From Candidatus Kaiserbacteria bacterium (GTDB taxonomy: Bacteria; Patescibacteriota; Minisyncoccia; Phycocordibacterales; UBA12088), in contig SKIN01000006.1 in NCBI GenBank assembly GCA_007116405.1, forward strand, positions 1-11,112: DNA of 11,112 bases, in the 5' to 3' direction. The position numbers were made by a program, and so were the translations under genes. Of this stretch, positions 1-6,205 are shown one piece after another. Within the stretch, counting starts at the first letter, position 1, and each line of letters starts with the position of its first letter. The notes below the pieces were generated by a model. That model ran no database searches, was not told the origin of the DNA, and saw only the letters and a program-made list of their open reading frames with translations.

Positions 1-68
1 AGCGTTATCTCGTGCAGTGCTACCGACTTATCAGCGTAGTATTTAGATACGTTATCAAAGTATATCAT
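1..68 (-). CDS. ftsE: Cell division ATP-binding protein FtsE, N-terminal fragment
   Basis: Only the first 22 codons are in the window; the gene runs off the left edge. They translate as MIYFDNVSKYY followed by ADKSVALHEIT, the usual start of FtsE: a first beta strand, the V-[ST]-K-x-Y motif and the A-L-x-x-[IV] segment that precede the Walker A loop of ABC ATPases. FtsE pairs with the membrane protein FtsX and in many bacteria controls peptidoglycan hydrolases during division. The position supports the call, because prfB-ftsE-ftsX is a widespread gene order and prfB lies directly upstream here on the same strand. No ribosome binding site is visible before the ATG. The Walker motifs are outside the window, so another ABC ATPase cannot be fully excluded. 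Confidence 0.75.
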   Translation of the reverse strand, partial: MIYFDNVSKYYADKSVALHEIT

Positions 69-134
69 TGTTCAGAGGGCGTGAAGCTCTTGCGACCTAC
101 GTGCAACGGTCCGCATACAACCATCACAAAAAGT

Positions 135-143
135 AGTATACCA
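135..143 (-). promoter_or_regulatory. Extended -10 element upstream of ftsE
   Basis: Read on the minus strand this is TGG-TATACT, an extended -10 (TGn plus a 5/6 match to TATAAT). It lies between the prfB stop and the ftsE ATG and would give a leader of roughly 60 bases. The matching -35 is weak (about 3/6). The rest of 69-188 holds only weak short hairpins and no gene that I can see. Confidence 0.4.
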
Positions 144-188
144 TGACCCGGCGAGTGTGGAACACATCTACACTATCCTCCCTCACAG

Positions 189-1091
189 CTACTGCTGTCG
201 CTCCTGCCCCAGGTCCTTTTGTGCCTCCAGAAATTCATCAAGTTCTCCTTTTTCCAAGACATTTTCGACCTGAGAGGTCTCTGCGCCGGTGCGGTGGTCC
301 TTTACCATCTGGTACGGGTGAAGTACGTAGGAGCGGATCTGACTCCCCCACTCTATCTTTCCCGGGTCGGTGGAGAGCTCCGCGAGCGTTTCCTTGCGCT
401 CCGCTTCCATTCTCCGCACCAGCTTTGCCTCAAGTATCGCAAGTGCCTTTTCGCGATTCGCATTCTGGGTACGTTCCCCGTCGACGTGCACGGAAACGCC
501 TGTCGGTTTGTGCACAATGCGTACTGCCGTCTCGCGTTTGTTCACATTCTGTCCACCCGGTCCACTGGAACGCGCAAACGATACCTCGATATCAGTCTCG
601 GGAATATCCAAACGCTTCTTCTCGATCACCGGCAACACTTCAACAAGGACAAAGGATGTGTGGCGTTTCGCATTCGCATTGAATGGAGAGATGCGTACCA
701 AGCGATGCACACCGTACTCTCCGCGCATGATTCCATAGGAACCCTTCGCCTCGAGCTCGAACGAGAGGTTGCGGTACCCGCCATGGTCGTTACGGTGCTC
801 GTGCAAAAGGTGCCAAGACCAGCCTTTGCGCTCACACAGCTTTTGGTACATACGGAAGAGCATTTCCACAAAGTCCTCCGCATCGTCGCCACCCGCCCCT
901 GCGTAGATAGCAATGACAGCACGTGAACTGTCATATGGTGTTCCCCCCTCCGCCACAGCCTTGAGGTCTTGGAGCTCGGCAATGAGAGCGCGTGCTTTTT
1001 CAGGGTCATTCCAAAAGTCCGACTGGCACATCGCCGCCTCTATTTCACGGATACGCATCGCTTGGGGACGTTCTGGAGCTGGTTCTGACAT
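189..1091 (-). CDS. prfB: Peptide chain release factor 2 with shortened domain 1
   Basis: This 300-residue protein is a class I release factor that reads UGA (and UAA) stop codons and triggers peptide release on the ribosome. The UGA-specifying tripeptide SPF is at residues 135-137 within GVHRLVRISPF, and the catalytic GGQ is at 179-181 within SGPGGQNVN. The C-terminal WGSQIRSYVL motif is also present. The SPF-GGQ spacing equals that of E. coli RF2, but the stretch between the DFWN motif (residue 25) and SPF is about 50 residues shorter, so domain 1 has lost helices. The start chosen is the ATG at 1091; M12 is an alternative. No CUUUGA programmed frameshift site, as in E. coli prfB, is present. 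The gene follows two tRNA-Thr genes and precedes ftsE. No Shine-Dalgarno sequence is visible, so it may be cotranscribed with the tRNA. Confidence 0.93.
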   Translation of the reverse strand: MSEPAPERPQAMRIREIEAAMCQSDFWNDPEKARALIAELQDLKAVAEGGTPYDSSRAVIAIYAGAGGDDAEDFVEMLFRMYQKLCERKGWSWHLLHEHRNDHGGYRNLSFELEAKGSYGIMRGEYGVHRLVRISPFNANAKRHTSFVLVEVLPVIEKKRLDIPETDIEVSFARSSGPGGQNVNKRETAVRIVHKPTGVSVHVDGERTQNANREKALAILEAKLVRRMEAERKETLAELSTDPGKIEWGSQIRSYVLHPYQMVKDHRTGAETSQVENVLEKGELDEFLEAQKDLGQERQQ

Positions 1092-1138
1092 GTCGATGAA
1101 ATGTCCGGGTTGTGCGGAGTGGGGATACCTGTTCAGTG

Positions 1139-1211
1139 AGCCGAGACCGAGGATCGAACTCGGGACCTACGCGTTACGAGTGCGTCGCTCTACCAACTGA
1201 GCTATCTCGGC
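1139..1211 (-). tRNA. tRNA-Thr (anticodon CGT), CCA not encoded
   Basis: A full cloverleaf can be drawn: a 7-bp acceptor stem (GCCGAGA with TCTCGGC), a D arm (GCTC/GAGC), an anticodon loop CTCGTAA giving anticodon CGT (reads ACG), and a T arm CCGAG-TTCGATC-CTCGG. The discriminator is T, followed by CAC instead of CCA, so the CCA end must be added enzymatically. The last anticodon-stem pair next to the loop (31-39) is an A-C mismatch, where a Watson-Crick pair would be expected. The gene lies 47 bases upstream of prfB on the same strand. Confidence 0.93.
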
Positions 1212-1257
1212 TCACCGGACACGTGTTCATGTTCCGCACAGCTCACCGCTATTACGC

Positions 1258-1295
1258 AAAAACATCAGAATGCGAACCGGGCGCGTTCTTGATGT
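1258..1295 (-). terminator. Possible intrinsic terminator between the two tRNA-Thr genes
   Basis: On the minus strand, ACATCA (1295-1290 complement region) can pair with TGATGT, with an inner GAAC/GTTC stem, and the hairpin is followed directly by a run of five T (1262-1258). It sits 3 bases beyond the encoded CCA of the upstream tRNA-Thr(GGT). The stem is short and interrupted, so termination may be partial and the downstream tRNA-Thr(CGT) and prfB could still be reached by read-through. Confidence 0.4.
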
Positions 1296-1298
1296 CTT

Positions 1299-1374
1299 TG
1301 GAGCCGAGACCGAGGATCGAACTCGGGACCTCGCCCTTACCATGGGCGTGCTCTACCAACTGAGCTATCTCGGC
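1299..1374 (-). tRNA. tRNA-Thr (anticodon GGT), CCA encoded
   Basis: The cloverleaf is complete: acceptor stem GCCGAGA/TCTCGGC, D arm GCTC/GAGC, anticodon stem CGCCC/GGGCG around the loop ATGGTAA (anticodon GGT, reads ACC and ACU), T arm CCGAG-TTCGATC-CTCGG, discriminator T, then an encoded CCA at 1301-1299. Apart from positions 26-43 (the anticodon arm and the base before it) it is identical to the neighbouring tRNA-Thr(CGT), which points to tandem duplication or gene conversion. Confidence 0.95.
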
Positions 1375-1396
1375 GTAGTCTGTGAAGACTCACGCT

Positions 1397-1425
1397 ATCC
1401 TACTACATATCTCCGCCTGACTCAA
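1397..1425 (-). promoter_or_regulatory. Sigma-70-type promoter of the tRNA-Thr(GGT) gene
   Basis: On the minus strand TTGAGT (1425-1420) and TAGGAT (1402-1397) are separated by exactly 17 bases; each matches the consensus at 4 of 6 positions. A start about 7 bases downstream would give a 5' leader of roughly 16 bases before the mature tRNA. The -35 box overlaps the stop codon of the NUDIX gene. Confidence 0.5.
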
Positions 1426-1859
1426 TCCGCGAGGATCATGCAGGCCCTGCGAGCAACGTCCTTTATCTGAGGGTAGGTCGCCCTATCCATAAGGTCTTCG
1501 AGCGGCAGCCAGACATGGTCGTTCGCTTCGCTCTTTTGTAGCGTCACTACGGAACCATCAGGGACCCTGCAGAAAAAGAAACGAACCTCTTTGTGCACCT
1601 TCTCCCCGTCCCGCTCAAACTCGTAGGCAGTGTCGATGGGGTTTTCGGGGGCAAGTGCGCCTGTAAGACCTGTCTCTTCTTTGAGTTCACGGAGAGCGGT
1701 CTCCTCATCCTTCTCACCGTCATCTTGTTTCCCTTTCGGGAACTCCCAGTATCCACCCGTGCGAAGTATCATCAATGCGACAATGCCTCGCTCCCGGTCA
1801 CGCATGAACGGTATGCATCCGCACGCACGCTCCGTCCGTGTCACTATTTGTTCACCCAT
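1422..1859 (-). CDS. NUDIX hydrolase
   Basis: A 145-residue protein with a perfect NUDIX box (GX5EX7REUXEEXGU) at residues 43-65: G43, E49, R57-E58-L59, E61-E62, G64. These residues bind the divalent metal that cleaves nucleoside diphosphates linked to another group X. The preceding GGYWEFPKGK is typical of the bis(5'-nucleosyl)-tetraphosphatase/MutT-like branch, so dinucleoside polyphosphates or damaged nucleotides are plausible substrates, but the box does not decide this. The ATG at 1859 lies inside the 3' end of the amidotransferase gene (16-base overlap including stop), so translation is probably coupled. A TATACT box lies 6 bases before the ATG and could also give a separate leaderless transcript. 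No signal peptide, so it should be cytosolic. Confidence 0.9.
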   Translation of the reverse strand: MGEQIVTRTERACGCIPFMRDRERGIVALMILRTGGYWEFPKGKQDDGEKDEETALRELKEETGLTGALAPENPIDTAYEFERDGEKVHKEVRFFFCRVPDGSVVTLQKSEANDHVWLPLEDLMDRATYPQIKDVARRACMILAD

Positions 1860-2599
1860 GGTAACAGTATACGCTCCATATACGTACCGAGAAGTACTTG
1901 CGCGTGGGTAGTGTCCTTCACGTCTCGCATCAGCTCATCGAATGCCGAATCCGACTCGAGGTACCGCTCTTGGTACCGTTTGAGACGCCGTTCAAGTTCA
2001 GATAGGTCGACTTCCGGATGGAACTGGAATGCGTAAAACGGCCTGTCCGGAAAGCAGAATGCGTGGTGCGGGCACGCTTCCGTCTCTGCAAGAGTTACGG
2101 CACCTTCCGGCAACCACGCGGCGAGTTTTTCATGGACCGCAACCGCGTAGAACGGACTCGGTGTATCCCGAAAGACCGGGTCGTCTTTCCCCGCCTCGGT
2201 GACGTGAATGGCAGGTGTCCCCTTTTCCGCTCGTGACGGGTCATGCAACAACTCCCCGCCGAGTGCGACGACTGCCGCCTGAAAACCGTAGCAACTTGCA
2301 AAGACAGGCATTTTGCGCTCGTATGCCTCGGCAAGCACAGCCATTGAATGCACAGCGAACGCCGGTTTGTCACGTACGATAAGTGCATCACCTTCATCAC
2401 TACTGCCGCCGACAAAGAGTGCGTCGTAGCCATCAAGCACAGAAGGGTCGAAGACGGGGGTTTCAAATATGTTCAAGGTCTCTACTTGTTCGACCTTGAG
2501 ACCGGAATACTCCGCAAATGCAACGCGCTCCTCATGGAGCGTTTCTTGGTCGAGGCGCACTTGCATCAGGAGCACCTTGATATCATGGATGGTTTTCAT
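1844..2599 (-). CDS. Class I glutamine amidotransferase-like protein
   Basis: A 251-residue protein of the GATase1 fold. The likely triad is C103 in ASCYGFQ, H194 and E196 in FQFHPEVD; the GG pair at 64-65 in LFVGGSSDEG would form the oxyanion hole. This resembles stand-alone GMP-synthase-like amidotransferases, which hydrolyse glutamine and pass ammonia to a partner, or modify unknown substrates; no synthetase domain or partner gene is adjacent. The ATG at 2599 is preferred: an upstream GTG (2641) would add 14 residues encoded mainly by an inverted repeat. An extended -10 box lies 8 bases before this ATG and no ribosome binding site is present. Its 3' end overlaps the NUDIX start, suggesting a functional pair. 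The substrate is unknown. Confidence 0.83.
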   Translation of the reverse strand: MKTIHDIKVLLMQVRLDQETLHEERVAFAEYSGLKVEQVETLNIFETPVFDPSVLDGYDALFVGGSSDEGDALIVRDKPAFAVHSMAVLAEAYERKMPVFASCYGFQAAVVALGGELLHDPSRAEKGTPAIHVTEAGKDDPVFRDTPSPFYAVAVHEKLAAWLPEGAVTLAETEACPHHAFCFPDRPFYAFQFHPEVDLSELERRLKRYQERYLESDSAFDELMRDVKDTTHAQVLLGTYMERILLPWVNK

Positions 2600-2607
2600 A
2601 CTGAGGG

Positions 2608-2616
2608 AGTGTAGCA
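2608..2616 (-). promoter_or_regulatory. Extended -10 element 8 bases before the amidotransferase ATG
   Basis: The minus strand reads TGC-TACACT (TGn motif plus 4/6 match to TATAAT), then 8 bases, then the ATG at 2599. Transcription would start at or next to the start codon, giving a leaderless mRNA. The element touches the inverted repeat at 2615-2634. Confidence 0.4.
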
Positions 2617-2634
2617 CACCACAGTGGTGGTGTG
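2615..2634 (-). repeat. Perfect 8-bp inverted repeat between permease and amidotransferase genes
   Basis: CACACCAC and GTGGTGTG flank a 4-base loop. It begins 7 bases beyond the permease stop codon and ends on the TGn part of the next promoter. As RNA it would form a stable hairpin, but no T-run follows, so it is either a weak terminator for the transporter operon or an operator for the amidotransferase promoter. Confidence 0.6.
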
Positions 2635-2641
2635 TAGCCAC

Positions 2642-3886
2642 TTATTCATAGCGTAGCGCTTCCATGGGGCTTTTTTTGGATGCTTTGCGTGCCGGATAGA
2701 GGCCGAACACAAGACCTATGAGGATGGAGAATATAAGCGCACCAAGCACCGCTCCGAGGGGGAGCGAGAACGTCCATGAGAGGTTGGTCAGCGAATTGAT
2801 AGCAATACTCGCGGCGTAGGACATACCCGCACCAAGCAGCACCCCAAAGGCGCCCCCAAGGAGCGTGAGTGCCATCGCCTCAAAGAGGAATTGCGTGAGT
2901 ATGTTGCCATCGGTCGCCCCGACCGCCTTTCGAAGACCTATCTCTCGAGTACGTTCAGCGACGGAGACCAACATGATGTTCATGATGCCAATACCTCCAA
3001 CTACGAGCGCTATCGCAACAACTGCGGTGAGGAATATGGTGAGGGAGAGCAGGATGCTGTCGACTTGCTCAATGAGCGCGGCGGGGGTACGTATAGTGAA
3101 ATCATTATCTTCCTCGGGACCGAGGCCGCGGAGGTCGCGCAGTGTAAGCTCGACATCACGCTCAGTACGCGGGACGTGCGCCGGGTCATCGACGCGTACG
3201 ATGATCTCATTGTAGTGATTTTGCCCGAGAATATATGTCATTGCCGTGGTATACGGTATGAGTACCAACTCGTCTATTTGTTGGAATGCAACCTGCCCCT
3301 TCTTAGGTAGGATACCGACCACACGGAACCGATGACCCCCGATGGTCACTCGTTCGCCCAATCCTGAGGATTGCCCAAACAACTCCTCGTGCACCTTGTG
3401 CCCTATTACGACTACGGAGGCCTTCTCGCCTATCTCCTGTTCTCCGTACATCACCCCCTCGCGTGGGTGAATGTTAAGCATCTCCTCATAGAAACGAGCG
3501 CTACCTCCTATTATCTGCGGAAAGTATGTTTGACTGCCGTAGGTCACCGCTCCCGGCACGACCACGAACGGTTCGACGGCAATGGCGTGGGGTACGTTCG
3601 CTGGTCGACGGAGCGCTTCGAGGTCTCGCTCTACAAGGGTCTTTGCGTAGAGTGCAGATGCAAAATCCGCAAAGCTGGTGGGGGCGCGCCCCGGCTGAAT
3701 GGCAATGAGGTCTGCGCCTAGGCCACTGATCTCATTGGTAATGAGGCTTCGTGTACCTGCTCCTAATGATGCAATGGCAATGACCGCGGCTACTCCTATG
3801 GCGATACCGAGGAGTGTGAGGAAGGTGCGGGATGGTTTCGTACCCAGACCGCGTATGGCCAGTTCTGTGCTGTTACGTAGTTGCAT
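2642..3886 (-). CDS. MacB/FtsX-family ABC transporter permease
   Basis: A 414-residue inner-membrane protein with the four-helix layout of the MacB family. TM1 is at about residues 21-43, followed by a large extracytoplasmic domain (about 50-270, MacB_PCD-like), then TM2 (about 280-303), the cytoplasmic coupling segment ERTREIGLRKAVGA (about 311-324), TM3 (about 331-361), TM4 (about 374-396) and the terminal YPARKASKKSPMEALRYE motif typical of these permeases. Such proteins act as mechanotransmitters that move lipids, peptides or drugs with an ATPase partner. The ATG at 3886 lies 14 bases inside the end of the ATPase gene. A GTG at 4102 in the same frame would add 72 residues out of the ATPase coding region and is not credible. 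The substrate cannot be read from the sequence. Confidence 0.93.
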   Translation of the reverse strand: MQLRNSTELAIRGLGTKPSRTFLTLLGIAIGVAAVIAIASLGAGTRSLITNEISGLGADLIAIQPGRAPTSFADFASALYAKTLVERDLEALRRPANVPHAIAVEPFVVVPGAVTYGSQTYFPQIIGGSARFYEEMLNIHPREGVMYGEQEIGEKASVVVIGHKVHEELFGQSSGLGERVTIGGHRFRVVGILPKKGQVAFQQIDELVLIPYTTAMTYILGQNHYNEIIVRVDDPAHVPRTERDVELTLRDLRGLGPEEDNDFTIRTPAALIEQVDSILLSLTIFLTAVVAIALVVGGIGIMNIMLVSVAERTREIGLRKAVGATDGNILTQFLFEAMALTLLGGAFGVLLGAGMSYAASIAINSLTNLSWTFSLPLGAVLGALIFSILIGLVFGLYPARKASKKSPMEALRYE

Positions 3887-4562
3887 GGTCGAGTGGTGTG
3901 TCACTTTCCAACATGCCGTCACGTATGTACAGCATTCGTCTCGCTTGTTGCGCAACTTGCATGTCGTGAGTAATGAGGATGACCGTGTGCCCTTTAGTAT
4001 GAAGGTCGTTGAGCATCGAAAGGACCGCTTTACCGGAGGCGCTGTCAAGGTTGCCGGTCGGTTCATCGGCAAAGATGAGGGTTGGGCGGTTGATGAGTGC
4101 ACGCGCTATGGCAACACGCTGCTTTTCCCCACCGGAGAGCATGAATGCTTCGTGGTCGATACGATGGGAAAGACCTACTTCCTCGATCACCCGCGCGGCA
4201 CGCTCGCGCCATTCACTTCGTGGCACATCACTATAAAAGAGAGGGAGGATGACGTTGTTATAGACACTCTCACGGGGGAGTAGGTTAAATTGCTGGAACA
4301 CGAAGCCGAGTTCTTCATTACGCACCCGTGCTATCTCGTGATGCTCCATCTCTCCAAGGGTCTTGCCCTTGAAACGGAACGTTCCGGATGTCTGTGGGTC
4401 TAGAAAACCGAGGATGTGAAGCAGGGTCGACTTGCCTGAACCGGACGGCCCCATGATGGCCACGAATTCGCCCTCTTGTATCGTAAAACTCGCCCCACGG
4501 AGCGCATGTGTGCCATCGGCGTAGGTCTTGGTAAGATCGGTCGCCTCTATGAGTGCGTTCAT
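3873..4562 (-). CDS. ABC transporter ATP-binding protein, MacB/LolD type
   Basis: A 229-residue stand-alone nucleotide-binding subunit with every catalytic motif: Walker A GPSGSGKST (residues 38-46), Q-loop glutamine Q90 in FVFQQFNLL, ABC signature LSGGE (142-146), Walker B LIFADE with the catalytic glutamate (162-167), D-loop and H-loop H199 in LITHD. It should power the permease encoded next. The segment QQFNLLPRESVYNNVILPL is characteristic of the LolD/MacB/FtsE group. The ATG overlaps the adaptor's TGA as ATGA, and its end overlaps the permease start, so the three genes form one tightly coupled operon. There is a weak GGGA 6 bases before the ATG, the nearest thing to a Shine-Dalgarno sequence in the window. 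Confidence 0.96.
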   Translation of the reverse strand: MNALIEATDLTKTYADGTHALRGASFTIQEGEFVAIMGPSGSGKSTLLHILGFLDPQTSGTFRFKGKTLGEMEHHEIARVRNEELGFVFQQFNLLPRESVYNNVILPLFYSDVPRSEWRERAARVIEEVGLSHRIDHEAFMLSGGEKQRVAIARALINRPTLIFADEPTGNLDSASGKAVLSMLNDLHTKGHTVILITHDMQVAQQARRMLYIRDGMLESDTPLDHATT

Positions 4563-6136
4563 AGGTCCCGCACGAAGAGCACCACCTCTTCGCCGTCGGT
4601 AAGGCCCTCGCGTATCTCTATCGTGCCGGCCGAGCCACGTAAACCGGTCACGATGTCGCGCTCCCGCAGCTCCCCTTGCTCGACGACACGAATGAACGTA
4701 CGGTCACCATCCCGTATCACACTCCGCGTAGGAACGAACAGCACGTTCTCGCGCTCGTCCGTTGTGATGTCGATGTCGGCGGTCATACCCGGGCGCAAGA
4801 CATATCGCTCATGTGGTTCTTCGTCGAGCACGATGGTCGTTTTGTACGTCGGAACTCCTTCACGCATCGTCTCAACCAACGCGATACGAACCACGGTGCC
4901 GATGAAAACACTGGTTCGCTCAAACGCATCAAAGGTGATACGCGCCTTGTCACCTAATTGTACCCTTGCGATGTCTACTTCCGGAATGAAGGCCTGCACT
5001 TCAAATGCTCCGTCACCCATAACAAGTACCGTTGGTTCAAAGGGGGCGACAGCTTCTCCAACCTTCTTTTCGACGCGGGCAACCGTACCCGCGACCGGTG
5101 ACCGGAGTATGGCATGTTGCAGACGTTCGAGGGCTCCTCCGATACCCTGCTCTGCCGCGATGACTGCAGCTTGTTGCGCGGCGATACGGTGCTCGCTCGC
5201 CCCCGCGTCCGCAAGCTCGAGTTCGCGTAATGCAATAATAAGACCGGCTTGAGCCGCCTCGTATTCTCGACGTGCGTTCAGGGCATCTGCTCGTGCATTC
5301 AGTATTGATGTGCGCGCAACGCTTACAGTGCTCTGGAAGAGTTGGTAGACCGCTTGCGCTTCACGGTCCTCGGGAATGTAGCGATTCACCGCACGGGCGA
5401 CCTCGGTAAGAAATGATTCCAATGTCGCAAGGTCCTCGTTCGTTGCGTCGAGCAGTGTGAGCGGGTCTTCATCACTTGTCATACGCTCGTACATCCGAAC
5501 TAGGATGGCACTCGCTTCCGCTCTGCCTTCGTTAAGAAATTGCGGTCCTGAAAAACCGGCACGAAGGAGGTACTCGGTGACACCTGCAGTAAAACGTATT
5601 CCAAACGTGGGTGAGACGCCTCTTGATTCTGCGAAAAGTTTGTCTACTTTTTCATGTATCGCATCGTCTGCAAGCGTAAAGACACGCGCGAGTGTCGCTC
5701 GAACGCTTTCCGTGGCACGCGCCAATGTCGTCTCGGCATTTACCACGAGCGTGTCTCGCAGAGCCCGCTCCTCCGAGCGGAGTGGTGAGAGTGTTTCATT
5801 GAGCATTGCTCGTTCAGCGAGCAGTCGAGCACGTGCTTCTTCAATGGCGCTCGAGTACACACCGGTGTCCAATCGTGCTATCTCCTGGCCCGGTGCTACG
5901 CGCATGCCTTCCTTTGCGGTGAGACCCTGTAGAACACCGCCGGCGGTGAAAGACAGTACGATGCGCTCTATTGGCTCCACGTGCCCTGTTACTGAGACAA
6001 CGTGGCGAACGGTACCCCGCTCCACCGTCGTCGATTCGTAGACCGGTGAGGCACCCGAACCGGCACGTAGTACCATTGTAACGATGACTACAACTGCGAG
6101 TACAGCCGCTATCCAGGCCACTGTGCGCCATTTCAT
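4559..6136 (-). CDS. Membrane fusion (adaptor) protein, MacA/HlyD type, with enlarged helical domain
   Basis: A 525-residue adaptor anchored by one N-terminal helix (about residues 7-23, after MKWRT), with the rest outside the membrane. The first lipoyl half is at about 67-91, the second at about 343-370 (ILRSPVAGTVARVEKKVGE), then a beta-barrel domain (about 375-460, including FIPEVDIARVQLGDKARITFD in split form) and a membrane-proximal domain to the end. The two lipoyl halves are separated by about 250 mostly helical residues, far more than the roughly 100 of a MacA hairpin. The ATG at 6136 is preferred over a TTG at 6169, because the latter lies upstream of the TATAAT box. It is the first gene of the adaptor-ATPase-permease operon. 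It probably links the permease to the cell surface; no TolC-like gene is present. Confidence 0.88.
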   Translation of the reverse strand: MKWRTVAWIAAVLAVVVIVTMVLRAGSGASPVYESTTVERGTVRHVVSVTGHVEPIERIVLSFTAGGVLQGLTAKEGMRVAPGQEIARLDTGVYSSAIEEARARLLAERAMLNETLSPLRSEERALRDTLVVNAETTLARATESVRATLARVFTLADDAIHEKVDKLFAESRGVSPTFGIRFTAGVTEYLLRAGFSGPQFLNEGRAEASAILVRMYERMTSDEDPLTLLDATNEDLATLESFLTEVARAVNRYIPEDREAQAVYQLFQSTVSVARTSILNARADALNARREYEAAQAGLIIALRELELADAGASEHRIAAQQAAVIAAEQGIGGALERLQHAILRSPVAGTVARVEKKVGEAVAPFEPTVLVMGDGAFEVQAFIPEVDIARVQLGDKARITFDAFERTSVFIGTVVRIALVETMREGVPTYKTTIVLDEEPHERYVLRPGMTADIDITTDERENVLFVPTRSVIRDGDRTFIRVVEQGELRERDIVTGLRGSAGTIEIREGLTDGEEVVLFVRDL

Positions 6137-6143
6137 GCAACGT

Positions 6144-6169
6144 ATTATACCGTAGAAGCACCCTATCAA
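6144..6169 (-). promoter_or_regulatory. Promoter of the MacAB-like operon, apparently leaderless
   Basis: A perfect TATAAT (6149-6144) lies 7 bases before the adaptor ATG. The best upstream box is TTGATA (6169-6164), 5/6 match, but the spacer is only 14 bases. TTGATA is also the loop of the inverted repeat at 6158-6175. The -10 position predicts an mRNA that starts within a base or two of the ATG. Confidence 0.55.
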
Positions 6170-6175
6170 GGGTGC
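6158..6175 (-). repeat. Perfect 6-bp inverted repeat over the -35 region of the adaptor promoter
   Basis: GCACCC and GGGTGC flank a 6-base loop. It lies 30 bases after the stop of the kinase-like gene and just before the TATAAT of the adaptor gene. The T-content after it on the minus strand is low (TTCT), so an operator or a weak terminator are both possible. Confidence 0.55.
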
Positions 6176-6205
6176 GACTTATCTACACGTCGACACAACA
6201 AAAGT

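Noticed and set aside
143..926. Open reading frames on the plus strand opposite prfB, up to 235 codons.
   Set aside because: They mirror the strongly supported prfB coding region and contain no recognisable motif; many are rich in Arg, Ser and Pro as expected for antisense frames.
189..1091. Programmed +1 frameshift in prfB as in E. coli.
   Set aside because: The reading frame is continuous from the ATG at 1091 and no slippery CUUUGA with upstream SD-like motif was found.
1112..1363. Plus-strand frames across the tRNA region with repeated R-P-R-I-E-L-G-T segments.
   Set aside because: The repeated peptide comes from translating the antisense of the two near-identical tRNA-Thr genes.
3887..4102. 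N-terminal extension of the permease to the GTG at 4102.
   Set aside because: The added residues lie in another frame of the ATPase gene and show no signal or membrane segment; the ATG at 3886 gives the normal MacB-type start.
4476..6041. Long plus-strand frames (258 and 194 codons) opposite the adaptor and ABC ATPase genes.
   Set aside because: Ser/Arg/Thr-rich antisense shadows of genes with full domain support; no promoter or family motif.
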